Assembly (NCBI RefSeq): GCF_937924975.1
Contig: NZ_CALEYG010000044.1
Span: 1 to 32,296 of the forward strand
DNA length: 32,296 nt
Source of the DNA: an uncultured Stomatobaculum sp.
Lineage (GTDB): Bacteria > Bacillota > Clostridia > Lachnospirales > Lachnospiraceae
Reading direction: 5' to 3'
Below the pieces are notes generated by a model. The model had not been told where the DNA came from. It worked only from the letters and a program-made list of their open reading frames with translations, and searched no databases. A program made the translations under genes and the position numbers. The first letter of the stretch is position 1. Each line of letters begins with the position of its first letter. Below are positions 15,228 through 22,187 of the stretch, one piece after another.

Positions 15228-16301
15228 ATGAGAAGAATTCGTTTGATCGTGAGTTACGACGGAACAGCCTACTTCGGCTCCCAGATGCAGCCGAAGGCTG
15301 TCACCGTAGAACAAAAACTCACCGAAGCCGTGCAGGGACTCACAAGAGCCCCTGCACAACTTATATTGGCGAGTCGCACGGATACGGGTGTCCACGCGCT
15401 CGGCAATGTCGCTGTGTTCGACACCGACTTCCCGATGCAGGCCGAGCGCTTTGCAACCGCGCTGAATGCCTACCTGCCGCCGGACATCCGGATTCAGGCG
15501 GCCGATGAAGTTGCGTTAAACTGGCATCCGAGGAAACAGCACTGCGAAAAGACCTATGAGTATCGCATCTGGAACGGCCGTATTATGAACCCGCTGCTTC
15601 GAAACAGCGCGGCTCACTGCTATGTGCCGCTGAACCTGGCGGCCATGCGTGCGGCGCTGCCCGCTCTCATCGGCGAGCACGACTTTGCGGCTTTCTGCGC
15701 GAGCGGCTCGGCGGCGGCGCACACCGTGCGGCGCATATACCGGGCGGAACTCACGGCAGAGTGTGAGACTGCGGGTGCGTATGCGGGACTCATCACATTT
15801 CGCATCACGGGAAGCGGTTTCCTCTATCACATGGTGCGCATTCTGGCCGGGACACTCCTCGAAATCGGGAACGGCAAAAAGGATGCGGCGGCATTTCGAA
15901 AAGCGCTGCGAAGCCGCGCGCGCTGCGATACCGGCCCCGTGGCTCCGGCGGCGGGGCTCATCCTGCGGGAAATCCGCTATCTGCCTGTTCCGGATCGCTA
16001 TGTCGCGGACAATGAAGACTGGCGCTACGAACTCGCGCAGGAAGATCTCGCTTCGACCGGGGTGAGCCGCCTCACGGTGGAACACTGTCGTCCGGACGAC
16101 TATGCGGGACTCATGACCCGGCTGCTTCACGAGAGTCACCGGGACGGGGCGCGCTGTATTCTGCTCCGTGACCGGGAGGACAGCGCCCGCCTTGCTGTAG
16201 GGCAGCGCTACGGCTTTTATGAGATACGGGAAAATACGAACCCGGAGAGTCGGAACGACTTTCCCTATCTTGCGGCGGAAGCGGAGAGCGGTGCGACATA
16301 A
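15228..16301 (+). CDS. truA: tRNA pseudouridine synthase A with C-terminal extension
   Basis: A 357-residue protein. Residues 1-255 are TruA, which makes pseudouridine at positions 38-40 of the tRNA anticodon arm. The catalytic Asp is in SRTDTGVHALGNV, with RLIVSYDGTAYFGSQMQP at the start and SGFLYHMVRILAGTLLEIGNGK in the middle. TruA is normally about 245-270 residues, so roughly 95 residues are added. The extension (from about VADNEDWRYELAQEDL) includes LTVEHCRPDDYAGLMTRLL and VGQRYGFYEIRE, which has a faint look of an acetyltransferase fragment but is not assignable. The ATG follows ecfT by 8 bases, so it belongs to the same operon. Confidence 0.93.
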   Translation: MRRIRLIVSYDGTAYFGSQMQPKAVTVEQKLTEAVQGLTRAPAQLILASRTDTGVHALGNVAVFDTDFPMQAERFATALNAYLPPDIRIQAADEVALNWHPRKQHCEKTYEYRIWNGRIMNPLLRNSAAHCYVPLNLAAMRAALPALIGEHDFAAFCASGSAAAHTVRRIYRAELTAECETAGAYAGLITFRITGSGFLYHMVRILAGTLLEIGNGKKDAAAFRKALRSRARCDTGPVAPAAGLILREIRYLPVPDRYVADNEDWRYELAQEDLASTGVSRLTVEHCRPDDYAGLMTRLLHESHRDGARCILLRDREDSARLAVGQRYGFYEIRENTNPESRNDFPYLAAEAESGAT

Positions 16302-16357
16302 GTGCAAAGAGAGCCGAATTGCACCCGCAACGGAACAATAAAAAGTGCCTCGCAGCG

Positions 16358-16386
16358 TTGACAAAATAAGGGCAAGTACCTATAAT
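16358..16386 (+). promoter_or_regulatory. Consensus sigma-A promoter of rplM-rpsI
   Basis: TTGACA (16358-16363), a 17-base spacer and TATAAT (16381-16386) are a perfect consensus, as expected for a highly expressed ribosomal protein operon. Confidence 0.95.
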
Positions 16387-16509
16387 ATAAAGCTGTGACG
16401 CCTAGGCTAAGCTTTTACCAAGCCCCGGAGAAGTAGGCTGTGGCACTTCACGTATAATCAGGTCAGGAGACACGGATCTTTGCTCCCGTGTCCTACTAGG
16501 AGGATAATC
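16387..16509 (+). ncRNA. rplM 5' leader, probable L13 autoregulatory leader
   Basis: About 115 bases of untranslated leader separate the promoter from rplM. A clear hairpin is formed by GACACGG (16469-16475) and CCGTGTC (16486-16492), shortly before the AGGAGG ribosome site. A structured leader upstream of rplM (the L13 leader) is known in Firmicutes, and binding of L13 would repress translation. Position and hairpin support this; a covariance match was not possible. Confidence 0.6.
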
Positions 16510-16944
16510 ATGAAGAGTTTTATGGCGAATCCGGATACCGTTGAGAGAAAATGGTATGTGGTCGATGCGGATGGAGCCACCCTCGGACGTCTTGCTTCGG
16601 AGGTTGCTGCTGTGCTGAGAGGCAAGAACAAGCCGATTTTCACCCCGCATGTTGACTGCGGCGACTATGTCATTGTCATTAACGCAGATAAGATTGCGGT
16701 CACTGGCAAGAAGCTGGATCAGAAGGTTTACTATTCCCACTCCCTCTATGTCGGTGGCATGAAGGAGACCACGCTTCGCGAGCTCAAGGCGAAGAAGCCG
16801 GAGAAGGTGATTGAGAACGCAGTGAAGGGCATGCTCCCGAAGGGACCGCTCGGCGCGCAGATGTACAAGAAGCTGCATGTCTATGCAGGAGAGAATCACA
16901 ACCACCAGGCACAGAAGCCGGAAGTTCTGACCATCAAAGGCTGA
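16510..16944 (+). CDS. rplM: Large-subunit ribosomal protein L13 (uL13)
   Basis: A 144-residue ribosomal protein that binds 23S rRNA early in 50S assembly. MKSFMANPDTVERKWYVVDA, GRLASEVAAVLRGKNKP, YSHSLYVGGMKE and MLPKGPLGAQMYKKLHVYAG are all diagnostic. The ATG at 16510 is preferred over one at 16480 because AGGAGG lies directly before it and the known N terminus begins here. rpsI follows after 16 bases, the universal arrangement. Confidence 0.98.
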   Translation: MKSFMANPDTVERKWYVVDADGATLGRLASEVAAVLRGKNKPIFTPHVDCGDYVIVINADKIAVTGKKLDQKVYYSHSLYVGGMKETTLRELKAKKPEKVIENAVKGMLPKGPLGAQMYKKLHVYAGENHNHQAQKPEVLTIKG

Positions 16945-16960
16945 GAGGAGCGTGTAGAAA

Positions 16961-17353
16961 ATGGCAAGTGAGAGATATTACGGAACCGGAAGAAGAAAAA
17001 CTTCTGTTGCCAGAGTCTATCTGGTGCCGGGAACTGGTAAGATTACGATCAACAAGAGAGACATCGAGGACTATCTTGGCCTTGAGGTTTTGAGAATGAC
17101 GGTTCGTCAGCCGCTTGTTGCGACTGAGACCAGCGAGAAGTTTGACGTTTGTGTCAACGTTCTCGGCGGCGGTATGGCAGGCCAGGCAGGCGCTATCCGT
17201 CACGGCATCTCGAGAGCACTGCTTGAGGCGGATCAGGACTATCGTCCGGTTCTGAAGAAGGCGGGCTTCCTCACGAGAGACCCGAGAATGAAGGAGAGAA
17301 AGAAGTACGGCTTGAAGGCAGCTCGCCGTGCGCCGCAGTTCAGCAAGCGATAA
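16961..17353 (+). CDS. rpsI: Small-subunit ribosomal protein S9 (uS9)
   Basis: A 130-residue 30S protein whose basic C-terminal tail reaches the ribosomal P site. YYGTGRRKTSVARVYLVPGTGKI, GGGMAGQAGAIRHGISRALL and the ending KKYGLKAARRAPQFSKR are diagnostic. The 3' end of this gene is a known integration site of some Firmicute conjugative elements, and element-like sequence starts a short way downstream here. The gene itself is intact. Confidence 0.98.
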   Translation: MASERYYGTGRRKTSVARVYLVPGTGKITINKRDIEDYLGLEVLRMTVRQPLVATETSEKFDVCVNVLGGGMAGQAGAIRHGISRALLEADQDYRPVLKKAGFLTRDPRMKERKKYGLKAARRAPQFSKR

Positions 17354-17373
17354 TCTACAGCTTAATAATGCTA

Positions 17374-17409
17374 AAAAAGCCCGGAAATACGCCATTTTCC
17401 GGGCTTTTT
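17374..17409 (+). terminator. rpsI terminator
   Basis: AAAAAGCCCGGAAA (17374-17387) pairs with the complementary sequence ending in TTTTT at 17409, a strong GC stem with U-tail. It marks the last clearly core feature before the mobile region. Confidence 0.93.
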
Positions 17410-17478
17410 CTATGTCTAAAATCACCTGATTCCGATGGTAAAATTTGAGGAAATTTGACTTCAAATTAGCCCATTTTG

Positions 17479-17539
17479 ATGGGTTTACCATGGGTTTACG
17501 GCCTATTTTTGAGCCTAATGGGTGGGAAAATGGGTTTAC
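17479..17539 (+). repeat. Three copies of ATGGGTTTAC at the element edge
   Basis: Exact 10-base copies lie at 17479-17488, 17490-17499 and 17530-17539. The first two are 11 bases apart, one helical turn. Short direct repeats near the end of an integrated element are typical arm-type binding sites of tyrosine integrases. The 432-base gap between rpsI and the next gene otherwise holds the rpsI terminator, a 9-base AT hairpin at 17581-17601, and the hairpin at 17688-17741; no gene is seen. Confidence 0.55.
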
Positions 17540-17687
17540 AGAAGGCCATTTTGGAGGGGAAATTAGCCCCATATCCTTGACAGATTTTTGGTAAAAATCT
17601 GGCTGAAATGAAATGAAAAACAGAGTCAGGATCGTTTGGCGAGTTCTGACGAATTCTGCAAAAAAATAATATCAGGTATCCTGTTAC

Positions 17688-17741
17688 ATAGAGCCTTGGC
17701 TCATTCTTTGAAAACGAGAATGGGTCGAGGCTCTATTTTTT
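17688..17741 (+). terminator. Hairpin with U-tract in the antirepressor leader
   Basis: ATAGAGCCTTGGCTCATTCT (from 17688) pairs through to GGCTCTAT with G-T wobbles in the middle and a run of T after it (to 17741). It ends 45 bases before the antirepressor start. Because it lies in front of the module rather than behind it, it may act as an attenuator or insulate the element from upstream transcription. Confidence 0.65.
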
Positions 17742-17785
17742 CGCCCGAAATCCGGCGAGACAAATTTGAGTAGGAGGTAACAGGT

Positions 17786-18616
17786 ATGACGGATTTCAAT
17801 CAGATGACCCATGACACCGATGTGGGCAGTCATGGCGGACAGTCGAGGCAGATGACGGAGGTGTTCGAGAACCAGGAGTTTGGTTCGATCCGCGTGTTGC
17901 AGGAGGCGGGCAAGACATTCTTCTGTGCAAGTGACGTGGCGAAAGCGTTGGGGTATGTAAATCCCTACGCCGCAGTGAAACGCCATTGCAGAGGCCCCCT
18001 AACGAAACGCGAGGGGGTCGTTCAGAAGGTGAATCAGTATGGGGATGCTGGAGAGCAGGTCGTTGAAATCGCCTTTATCACAGAAGGCGATGTTTACCGG
18101 CTGATCGTTCACAGCAAGCTGCCATCGGCAGAACGATTTGAACACTGGGTGTTTGATGAAGTTCTCCCGTCCATCCGAAAGCATGGTGTGTATATGAGCG
18201 ATTCCATTTTGGATCAGGTGATTCAGCATCCGGAGGTCATCTACACCCTGGCACAGGAGCTTGTAGCCGAGAGGGAGCAGCTTGAGGGTATCCGCAAACA
18301 GCTGGATGCGGCACAGCTCAAGGCAGACTACTTCGATACCTTTGTGAACTCGGAGGATTGTACCTGCATCCGGAATTTCTGTAAGGAAATCGGAATCCCG
18401 GAGAAGACGGTAGTAGCTCTCTTACTGGATCATCGCTATCTGTACCGCAGTCCGAGTGGCTGGCTGATGCCTTTTGCAGACAAATCTGCAAGGGGCTATT
18501 TTATTGTCCGGGATTGCTATGGCAGAAGCGGAAAACTGGTGCAGCAGACGAGAGTGACCTGCAAGGGAAAGAATCATCTCTTCAAGTTGTTTAAGAAATG
18601 GGGTGTGATCGAATGA
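17786..18616 (+). CDS. Phage-type antirepressor (BRO-N plus KilAC domains)
   Basis: A 276-residue DNA-binding protein. Residues about 28-135 form a BRO-N domain (FENQEFGSIRVLQEAGKTFF, SDVAKALGYVNPYAAVKRHC, ERFEHWVFDEVLPSIRKHG). After a coiled helix (about 160-185), the C-terminal 90 residues resemble a KilAC domain (RNFCKEIGIPEKTVVALLL, then LFKLFKKWGVIE). Such proteins relieve repression or control lytic and transfer genes in phages, and are a standard first gene of Tn1549-like replication modules. AGGAGGT precedes the ATG. The stop overlaps the next start as ATGA. Confidence 0.92.
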   Translation: MTDFNQMTHDTDVGSHGGQSRQMTEVFENQEFGSIRVLQEAGKTFFCASDVAKALGYVNPYAAVKRHCRGPLTKREGVVQKVNQYGDAGEQVVEIAFITEGDVYRLIVHSKLPSAERFEHWVFDEVLPSIRKHGVYMSDSILDQVIQHPEVIYTLAQELVAEREQLEGIRKQLDAAQLKADYFDTFVNSEDCTCIRNFCKEIGIPEKTVVALLLDHRYLYRSPSGWLMPFADKSARGYFIVRDCYGRSGKLVQQTRVTCKGKNHLFKLFKKWGVIE

Positions 18617-18780
18617 CGCTTTTTACAGAGGGACGCCTTCAGGCGTTTGAACGCATGATGCAGGATACCGGCAAATACCATCGCCGGGAGGACAGCGAAG
18701 ATCGTCCGCGCAAATGTCCGAAGAAAAAAGCGGAGCCTGCGAAAAAGGATGGTGAGCACCATGCCGGTATTCAGGGTTGA
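18613..18780 (+). CDS. Small basic element protein, unknown function
   Basis: A 55-residue protein (MTLFTEGRLQAFERMMQDTG..., then a Lys/Arg/Glu-rich tail). It starts in an ATGA overlap with the antirepressor and ends 20 bases inside the next gene, so it is embedded in a translationally coupled operon. The first 20 residues look like a conserved amphipathic helix, while the rest is charged and probably disordered. A short gene at this position fits related elements, but no function is known to me. Confidence 0.6.
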   Translation: MTLFTEGRLQAFERMMQDTGKYHRREDSEDRPRKCPKKKAEPAKKDGEHHAGIQG

Positions 18781-19435
18781 GAAGAACAGCAATTACACAA
18801 CGATGTGCAATTACCACCTGCGGGATCATGGTCTCAGCCTGAAAGGGAAAGGACTTCTCTCCATGCTGCTCAGTTTGCCTGACACATGGAACTATTCGGT
18901 ACGGGGACTATCTTCGATTACGCCGGACGGCGTAGATGGAGTGCTTACGGCTTTGAAGGAGCTGGAGCGTCTTGGGTATCTGGAAAGGAACCAGCAGCGT
19001 GAGAGTAACGGTCGGATGGGCAGAGCGGAGTATGTGATTTATGAGATGCCAAGGAAAAAGCCGTGTTTGGAATCACCGTGTACGGAAAAGCCGTATACGG
19101 TAAATCCGGATACGGACACACCGGTTACGGAAAATCCCGCGCAATTAAGTATTAATAGAACAAGTACTGAAACAATCAATAAAAGAGAGAAGAAGGAAAT
19201 CCAGCACCGGTATGGCTCATACGAAAATGTCCTTCTCTCTGACACGGAATACGGCAAGCTCCGGCAGGAGTTCCCAAGAGATTATCAGATGCGGGTGGAA
19301 CGGCTCTCTGAGTATATGGCTTCCACCGGCAGGAGCTACAAAAATCACCTTGCCACAATCCGGAGCTGGGCAAAGAGAGAAAAGCCGAAGTATAACCCGG
19401 CAGGCTACACATTTGAGGAAGGAGACAGCCTATGA
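18761..19435 (+). CDS. Helix-turn-helix replication-initiator-like protein of the element
   Basis: A 224-residue protein. The N-terminal 110 residues (MPVFRVEKNSNYTTMCNYHLRDHGLSLKGKGLL..., SSITPDGVDGVLTALKELERLGYLER) form a winged-helix domain seen in replication proteins of plasmids and conjugative elements. A Pro-rich linker of degenerate CTEKP/YTVNP/VTENP units follows (about 108-130). The C-terminal part (YENVLLSDTEYGKLRQEFPRDYQMRVERLSEYMASTG...) is the conserved tail found with DnaC-like partners. The start at 18761 matches the usual N terminus; an ATG at 18749 adds four residues. The stop overlaps the next start as ATGA. Confidence 0.85.
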   Translation: MPVFRVEKNSNYTTMCNYHLRDHGLSLKGKGLLSMLLSLPDTWNYSVRGLSSITPDGVDGVLTALKELERLGYLERNQQRESNGRMGRAEYVIYEMPRKKPCLESPCTEKPYTVNPDTDTPVTENPAQLSINRTSTETINKREKKEIQHRYGSYENVLLSDTEYGKLRQEFPRDYQMRVERLSEYMASTGRSYKNHLATIRSWAKREKPKYNPAGYTFEEGDSL

Positions 19436-20277
19436 GCGACATGGTGCCTGAAGTATTGAATGCGGCGTTGGATTCGCTCTTTACGCCGAAAGAACCCGGA
19501 GAGCAGGAATACCAGGGCGTGGACGGACTGCTGTATTGCTGGAACTGTCATACTCCGGTGCAGTGCAGGGTAAAGCTCTGGGGCAGAGACAAGATTGTTC
19601 CCTGCCTTTGCAGATGCCAGCAGGAAGCGATGGCGGAAAAGAAACGCCAGGATGAACTGGTGGAGCGGCAGCGTAAAATCAGGTAGCTGAAAGCAACTGG
19701 GATTCAGGAAAAGCATCTTCTGGAATGGAATTTTGGCGTTGCAGAAGACAACAAGGACATCCAGATGGCAAAATGTTATGTGGAGCAGTGGAAAAAGGTC
19801 AAGGCTGAAAACCTTGGCCTTTTGTTATGGGGAGATGTCGGAACCGGAAAGTCCTTTGTGGCGGCATGTATAGCAAATGCGCTGCTGGATCAGGGCATTC
19901 CGGTTTTGATGACGAACTTCTCCAAAATCCTGAACCAGATGGGTGCCATGTATTCGGAAGAACGATACCGGTATATCGCTGCGTTTTCCAACTATTCTTT
20001 GCTGATTCTGGATGATCTGGGAATTGAGCGCAGCACCGAATATGCGCTGGAGCAGGTTTACGCTGTCATTGATGAGCGGTATAAGTCCGGGCTTCCGGTC
20101 ATTATCACAACCAATCTGAAAATTGCAGAAATCCGCAATCCGCAGGATGTGGCATACGCCCGGATTTACAGCAGGATTCTGGAAATGTGTACGCCGGTGC
20201 GAATCAGCGGAGAGGACCGCAGAAAGAGCATTGGAAAAGAAAAACAGCAGGTCGTTAAGGAGGTACTTGATCTATGA
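19432..20277 (+). pseudogene. DnaC-like helicase loader/ATPase split by an in-frame TAG
   Basis: Read through, this would be a 281-residue protein: an N-terminal zinc-finger-like part (CWNCHTPVQC...CLCRCQQE) and a AAA+ ATPase with Walker A GDVGTGKS, Walker B LLILDDLGIE and sensor ITTNLKIAEI. It would load helicase for element replication. Codon 85 is TAG (19684-19686), inside RQRKIR-stop-LKATGIQEKH, and both halves stay in the same frame with continuous homology-like sequence. CAG to TAG is the simplest change. An ATG at 19765 with AAGGA upstream could still produce a 170-residue ATPase fragment containing Walker A. It overlaps the neighbours by ATGA at both ends. Confidence 0.85.
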
Positions 20278-20420
20278 AGTGCAAGGCAAAAAAGGCGTTT
20301 TTCGCAGGTAAGAATGACATCTATCACCGCTGGAAGGAGGTTAAGAATCTGAATGGCAAAAGCAAAAACCAGTATTACAACAGAAAACCGCAGTGGCTCA
20401 GCTGCCGACGCTGCGGCTAA
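20274..20420 (+). CDS. 48-residue small ORF overlapping parB start
   Basis: MKCKAKKAFFAGKNDIYHRW... begins in an ATGA overlap with the dnaC-like gene and has an AAGGAGG site well placed before it. It ends 68 bases inside parB in another frame. The product is very basic with two C-terminal cysteines (SCRRCG). A strong ribosome site and coupling support translation. It may serve mainly to carry ribosomes into parB. I do not recognise it. Confidence 0.5.
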   Translation: MKCKAKKAFFAGKNDIYHRWKEVKNLNGKSKNQYYNRKPQWLSCRRCG

Positions 20421-21261
20421 GGAGCAGCGGACGGAGATGCCGCTTTCTGACCTGCATCCCTTTGAAGGACATCCCTTTAAGGTGCTGGACGATGAGCTGA
20501 TGGAACAGACTGTGGAGAGCATCAAGCAGATCGGTGTGGTATCACCACTGATTGTCCGACCTGACCCGGAAGGCGGATTTGAAATTCTTTCAGGACACCG
20601 CAGACTTCATGCGGCGCAGCTGGCAGGTTTGGAGACTGTGCCGGTCATCGTCAAGGAAATGGACGATGATGCAGCAATCATCTTTATGTTGGACAGCAAC
20701 TTGCAGCGGGAGAATATTCCTCCCAGCGAGAGAGCGTTTTCCTACAAGATGAAGTTGGAGGCGATGAAACATCAGGGTCAGAGAAAAGATTTGACTTCGG
20801 AGCAATTTGCACCGAAGTTGTCTACGGAGATTATTGGTGAAGCTGTTGGAATGAGTAAGGATACGGTTAAACGCTATATCCACCTTACCAACCTGATTCC
20901 TGAAATTTTGGATATGGTGGATGAGAAGAAAATCGCCTTTAATCCGGCGGTGGAGTTGTCTTACCTGAAACCGTTTGAACAGAAGAAATTTCTGGAGGCA
21001 ATGGACTATGCACAGGCATCTCCATCCCTGTCGCAGGCACAGCGGCTGAAGAAGCTCTCACAGGAGGGTGGCTGCACGTTGGATGCCATGTGTGAAGTGA
21101 TGAATGAAATCAAAAAGGATGAGCTTGACCATGTGACGATTAAAAACGAGGTTCTTCGGAAGTATTTCCCGAAATCCTATACGCCGAAGCAGATGCAGGA
21201 CACGATTATCCGGCTGCTGGAAAAATGGCAGCGAAGTAAACAACGAGATATGGAACGATGA
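20353..21261 (+). CDS. ParB/RepB/Spo0J-family partition protein
   Basis: A 302-residue protein. The ParB N-terminal nuclease-like/CTPase domain is clear: MPLSDLHPFEGHPFKVLDDELMEQTVESIKQIGVVSPLIVRP, EILSGHRRLHAAQLAGLETVPVIV and SNLQRENIPPSERAFSYKMKLEA. An HTH follows (TEIIGEAVGMSKDTVKRYIHLTNLI). It probably helps maintain or regulate the element. No ParA is next to it, as usual in Tn1549-like elements. AAGGAGG lies about 12 bases upstream, a rather long spacing. Confidence 0.92.
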   Translation: MAKAKTSITTENRSGSAADAAAKEQRTEMPLSDLHPFEGHPFKVLDDELMEQTVESIKQIGVVSPLIVRPDPEGGFEILSGHRRLHAAQLAGLETVPVIVKEMDDDAAIIFMLDSNLQRENIPPSERAFSYKMKLEAMKHQGQRKDLTSEQFAPKLSTEIIGEAVGMSKDTVKRYIHLTNLIPEILDMVDEKKIAFNPAVELSYLKPFEQKKFLEAMDYAQASPSLSQAQRLKKLSQEGGCTLDAMCEVMNEIKKDELDHVTIKNEVLRKYFPKSYTPKQMQDTIIRLLEKWQRSKQRDMER

Positions 21262-21274
21262 GAAGGAGATTTTT

Positions 21275-21781
21275 ATGATGATGAACTTTAAGAAGAATCA
21301 GAACAACGCAGTGTGCAGCATGGATTGCAAGAACTGCCCGCACGGTGCATCGCAGCCCAATCCGATGGATGATCCCATGTTTGAGAAGTCCATTGCGATG
21401 CTTCATAACTGGCTGATGCTGGAGGCAATCCGTGAAGATCACCCGAAGGAGCGCATTGTGATGGTGATCCTGCCGGGGGCTGGCGGTGAACTCCTGACCG
21501 AGGATGGCAGTCGAGACATCTTTGAGGATGTTTACGATGAGATGGAGGCTGATCTGGTGGCAGATGGGGAGCTGCTTCTCCATTATGATAAGAGCGATGT
21601 GATCGAGACAGACAGAACCCGCTATCTGCTGGGAGCTGCGGAAGTTTCGGAAATCGACCAGAACGGCAACGAATGCAGCATCAATCTGTTTACGCTGGAA
21701 CGCACCATCGACTATGTGAACGAAAACCTGACGGTGGTTTCCATTGGCGGCGAGTTGGTTCCGGCACTGCGCCTGATCTAA
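21275..21781 (+). CDS. Hypothetical element protein
   Basis: A 168-residue acidic protein that I do not recognise by function. It has a CSMDCKNCPHG cysteine cluster near the N terminus (residues about 14-22) that could bind a metal, then a mostly alpha/beta body. AAGGAG precedes the ATG. It follows parB by 13 bases and is the last intact gene of the replication/partition block before the arsenic insertion. Confidence 0.75.
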   Translation: MMMNFKKNQNNAVCSMDCKNCPHGASQPNPMDDPMFEKSIAMLHNWLMLEAIREDHPKERIVMVILPGAGGELLTEDGSRDIFEDVYDEMEADLVADGELLLHYDKSDVIETDRTRYLLGAAEVSEIDQNGNECSINLFTLERTIDYVNENLTVVSIGGELVPALRLI

Positions 21782-21792
21782 GGAGGAGCCTA

Positions 21793-21819
21793 TGAAGAAA
21801 TTTGCGCAAATGCATTGAC
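21793..21819 (+). pseudogene. Truncated start of the next element gene
   Basis: AGGAGG followed by ATG at 21793 gives only MKKFAQMH before a TGA at 21817. A strong ribosome site with an eight-codon product suggests a longer gene cut here; the stop lies in the -35 box of the arsenic promoter. A leader peptide is the alternative. Confidence 0.5.
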
Positions 21820-21843
21820 GCTTATCGATGTATTTGCTATACT
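21815..21843 (+). promoter_or_regulatory. Promoter of the arsenic operon
   Basis: TTGACG (21815-21820) and TATACT (21838-21843) are 17 bases apart, 36 bases before arsR. ATCGAT (21824-21829) lies within the spacer. ArsR is expected to bind over this region; the exact operator cannot be fixed by eye. Confidence 0.8.
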
Positions 21844-21878
21844 ACTCACATAGACAAATATCAATGCGAGGTGTTTTC

Positions 21879-22187
21879 ATGAACGCTATAGATGTGGCTT
21901 TGATCTGCAAGGCTTTGGGAGATGCGAACCGGCTGGAAATTGTGAAGATGCTGTCGGATGGAGAAAAGTGCGGCTGCAAGCTGTTGGAACGGTTTGAAAT
22001 TACGCAGCCGACGCTTTCGCACCACATGAAGATTTTGGTGGAATGTGGACTGGTGAACGCCCGCAAGGAAGGAAAGTGGCAGCACTACTCTCTGAACTGC
22101 GAAACCCTGACCCAGTTCAAAGAATTTATCGAAGGACTGACCTGCTATGGCTACGGCTCTAATAAGGAAGGTGGGTGCTGCTCCTGA
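21879..22187 (+). CDS. arsR: ArsR-family arsenic-responsive repressor
   Basis: A 102-residue winged-helix repressor. ICKALGDANRLEIVKMLSDGEKCGCKLLERF contains the CxC metal-binding motif in the third helix (C31 and C33), followed by the recognition helix ITQPTLSHHMKILVECGLV. The tail ends GGCCS, adding two cysteines. It releases its operator on binding As(III). GAGGTG precedes the ATG; an in-frame ATG-type start at 21828 would overlap the promoter. The last base of its stop is the first of the arsP ATG. Confidence 0.93.
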   Translation: MNAIDVALICKALGDANRLEIVKMLSDGEKCGCKLLERFEITQPTLSHHMKILVECGLVNARKEGKWQHYSLNCETLTQFKEFIEGLTCYGYGSNKEGGCCS

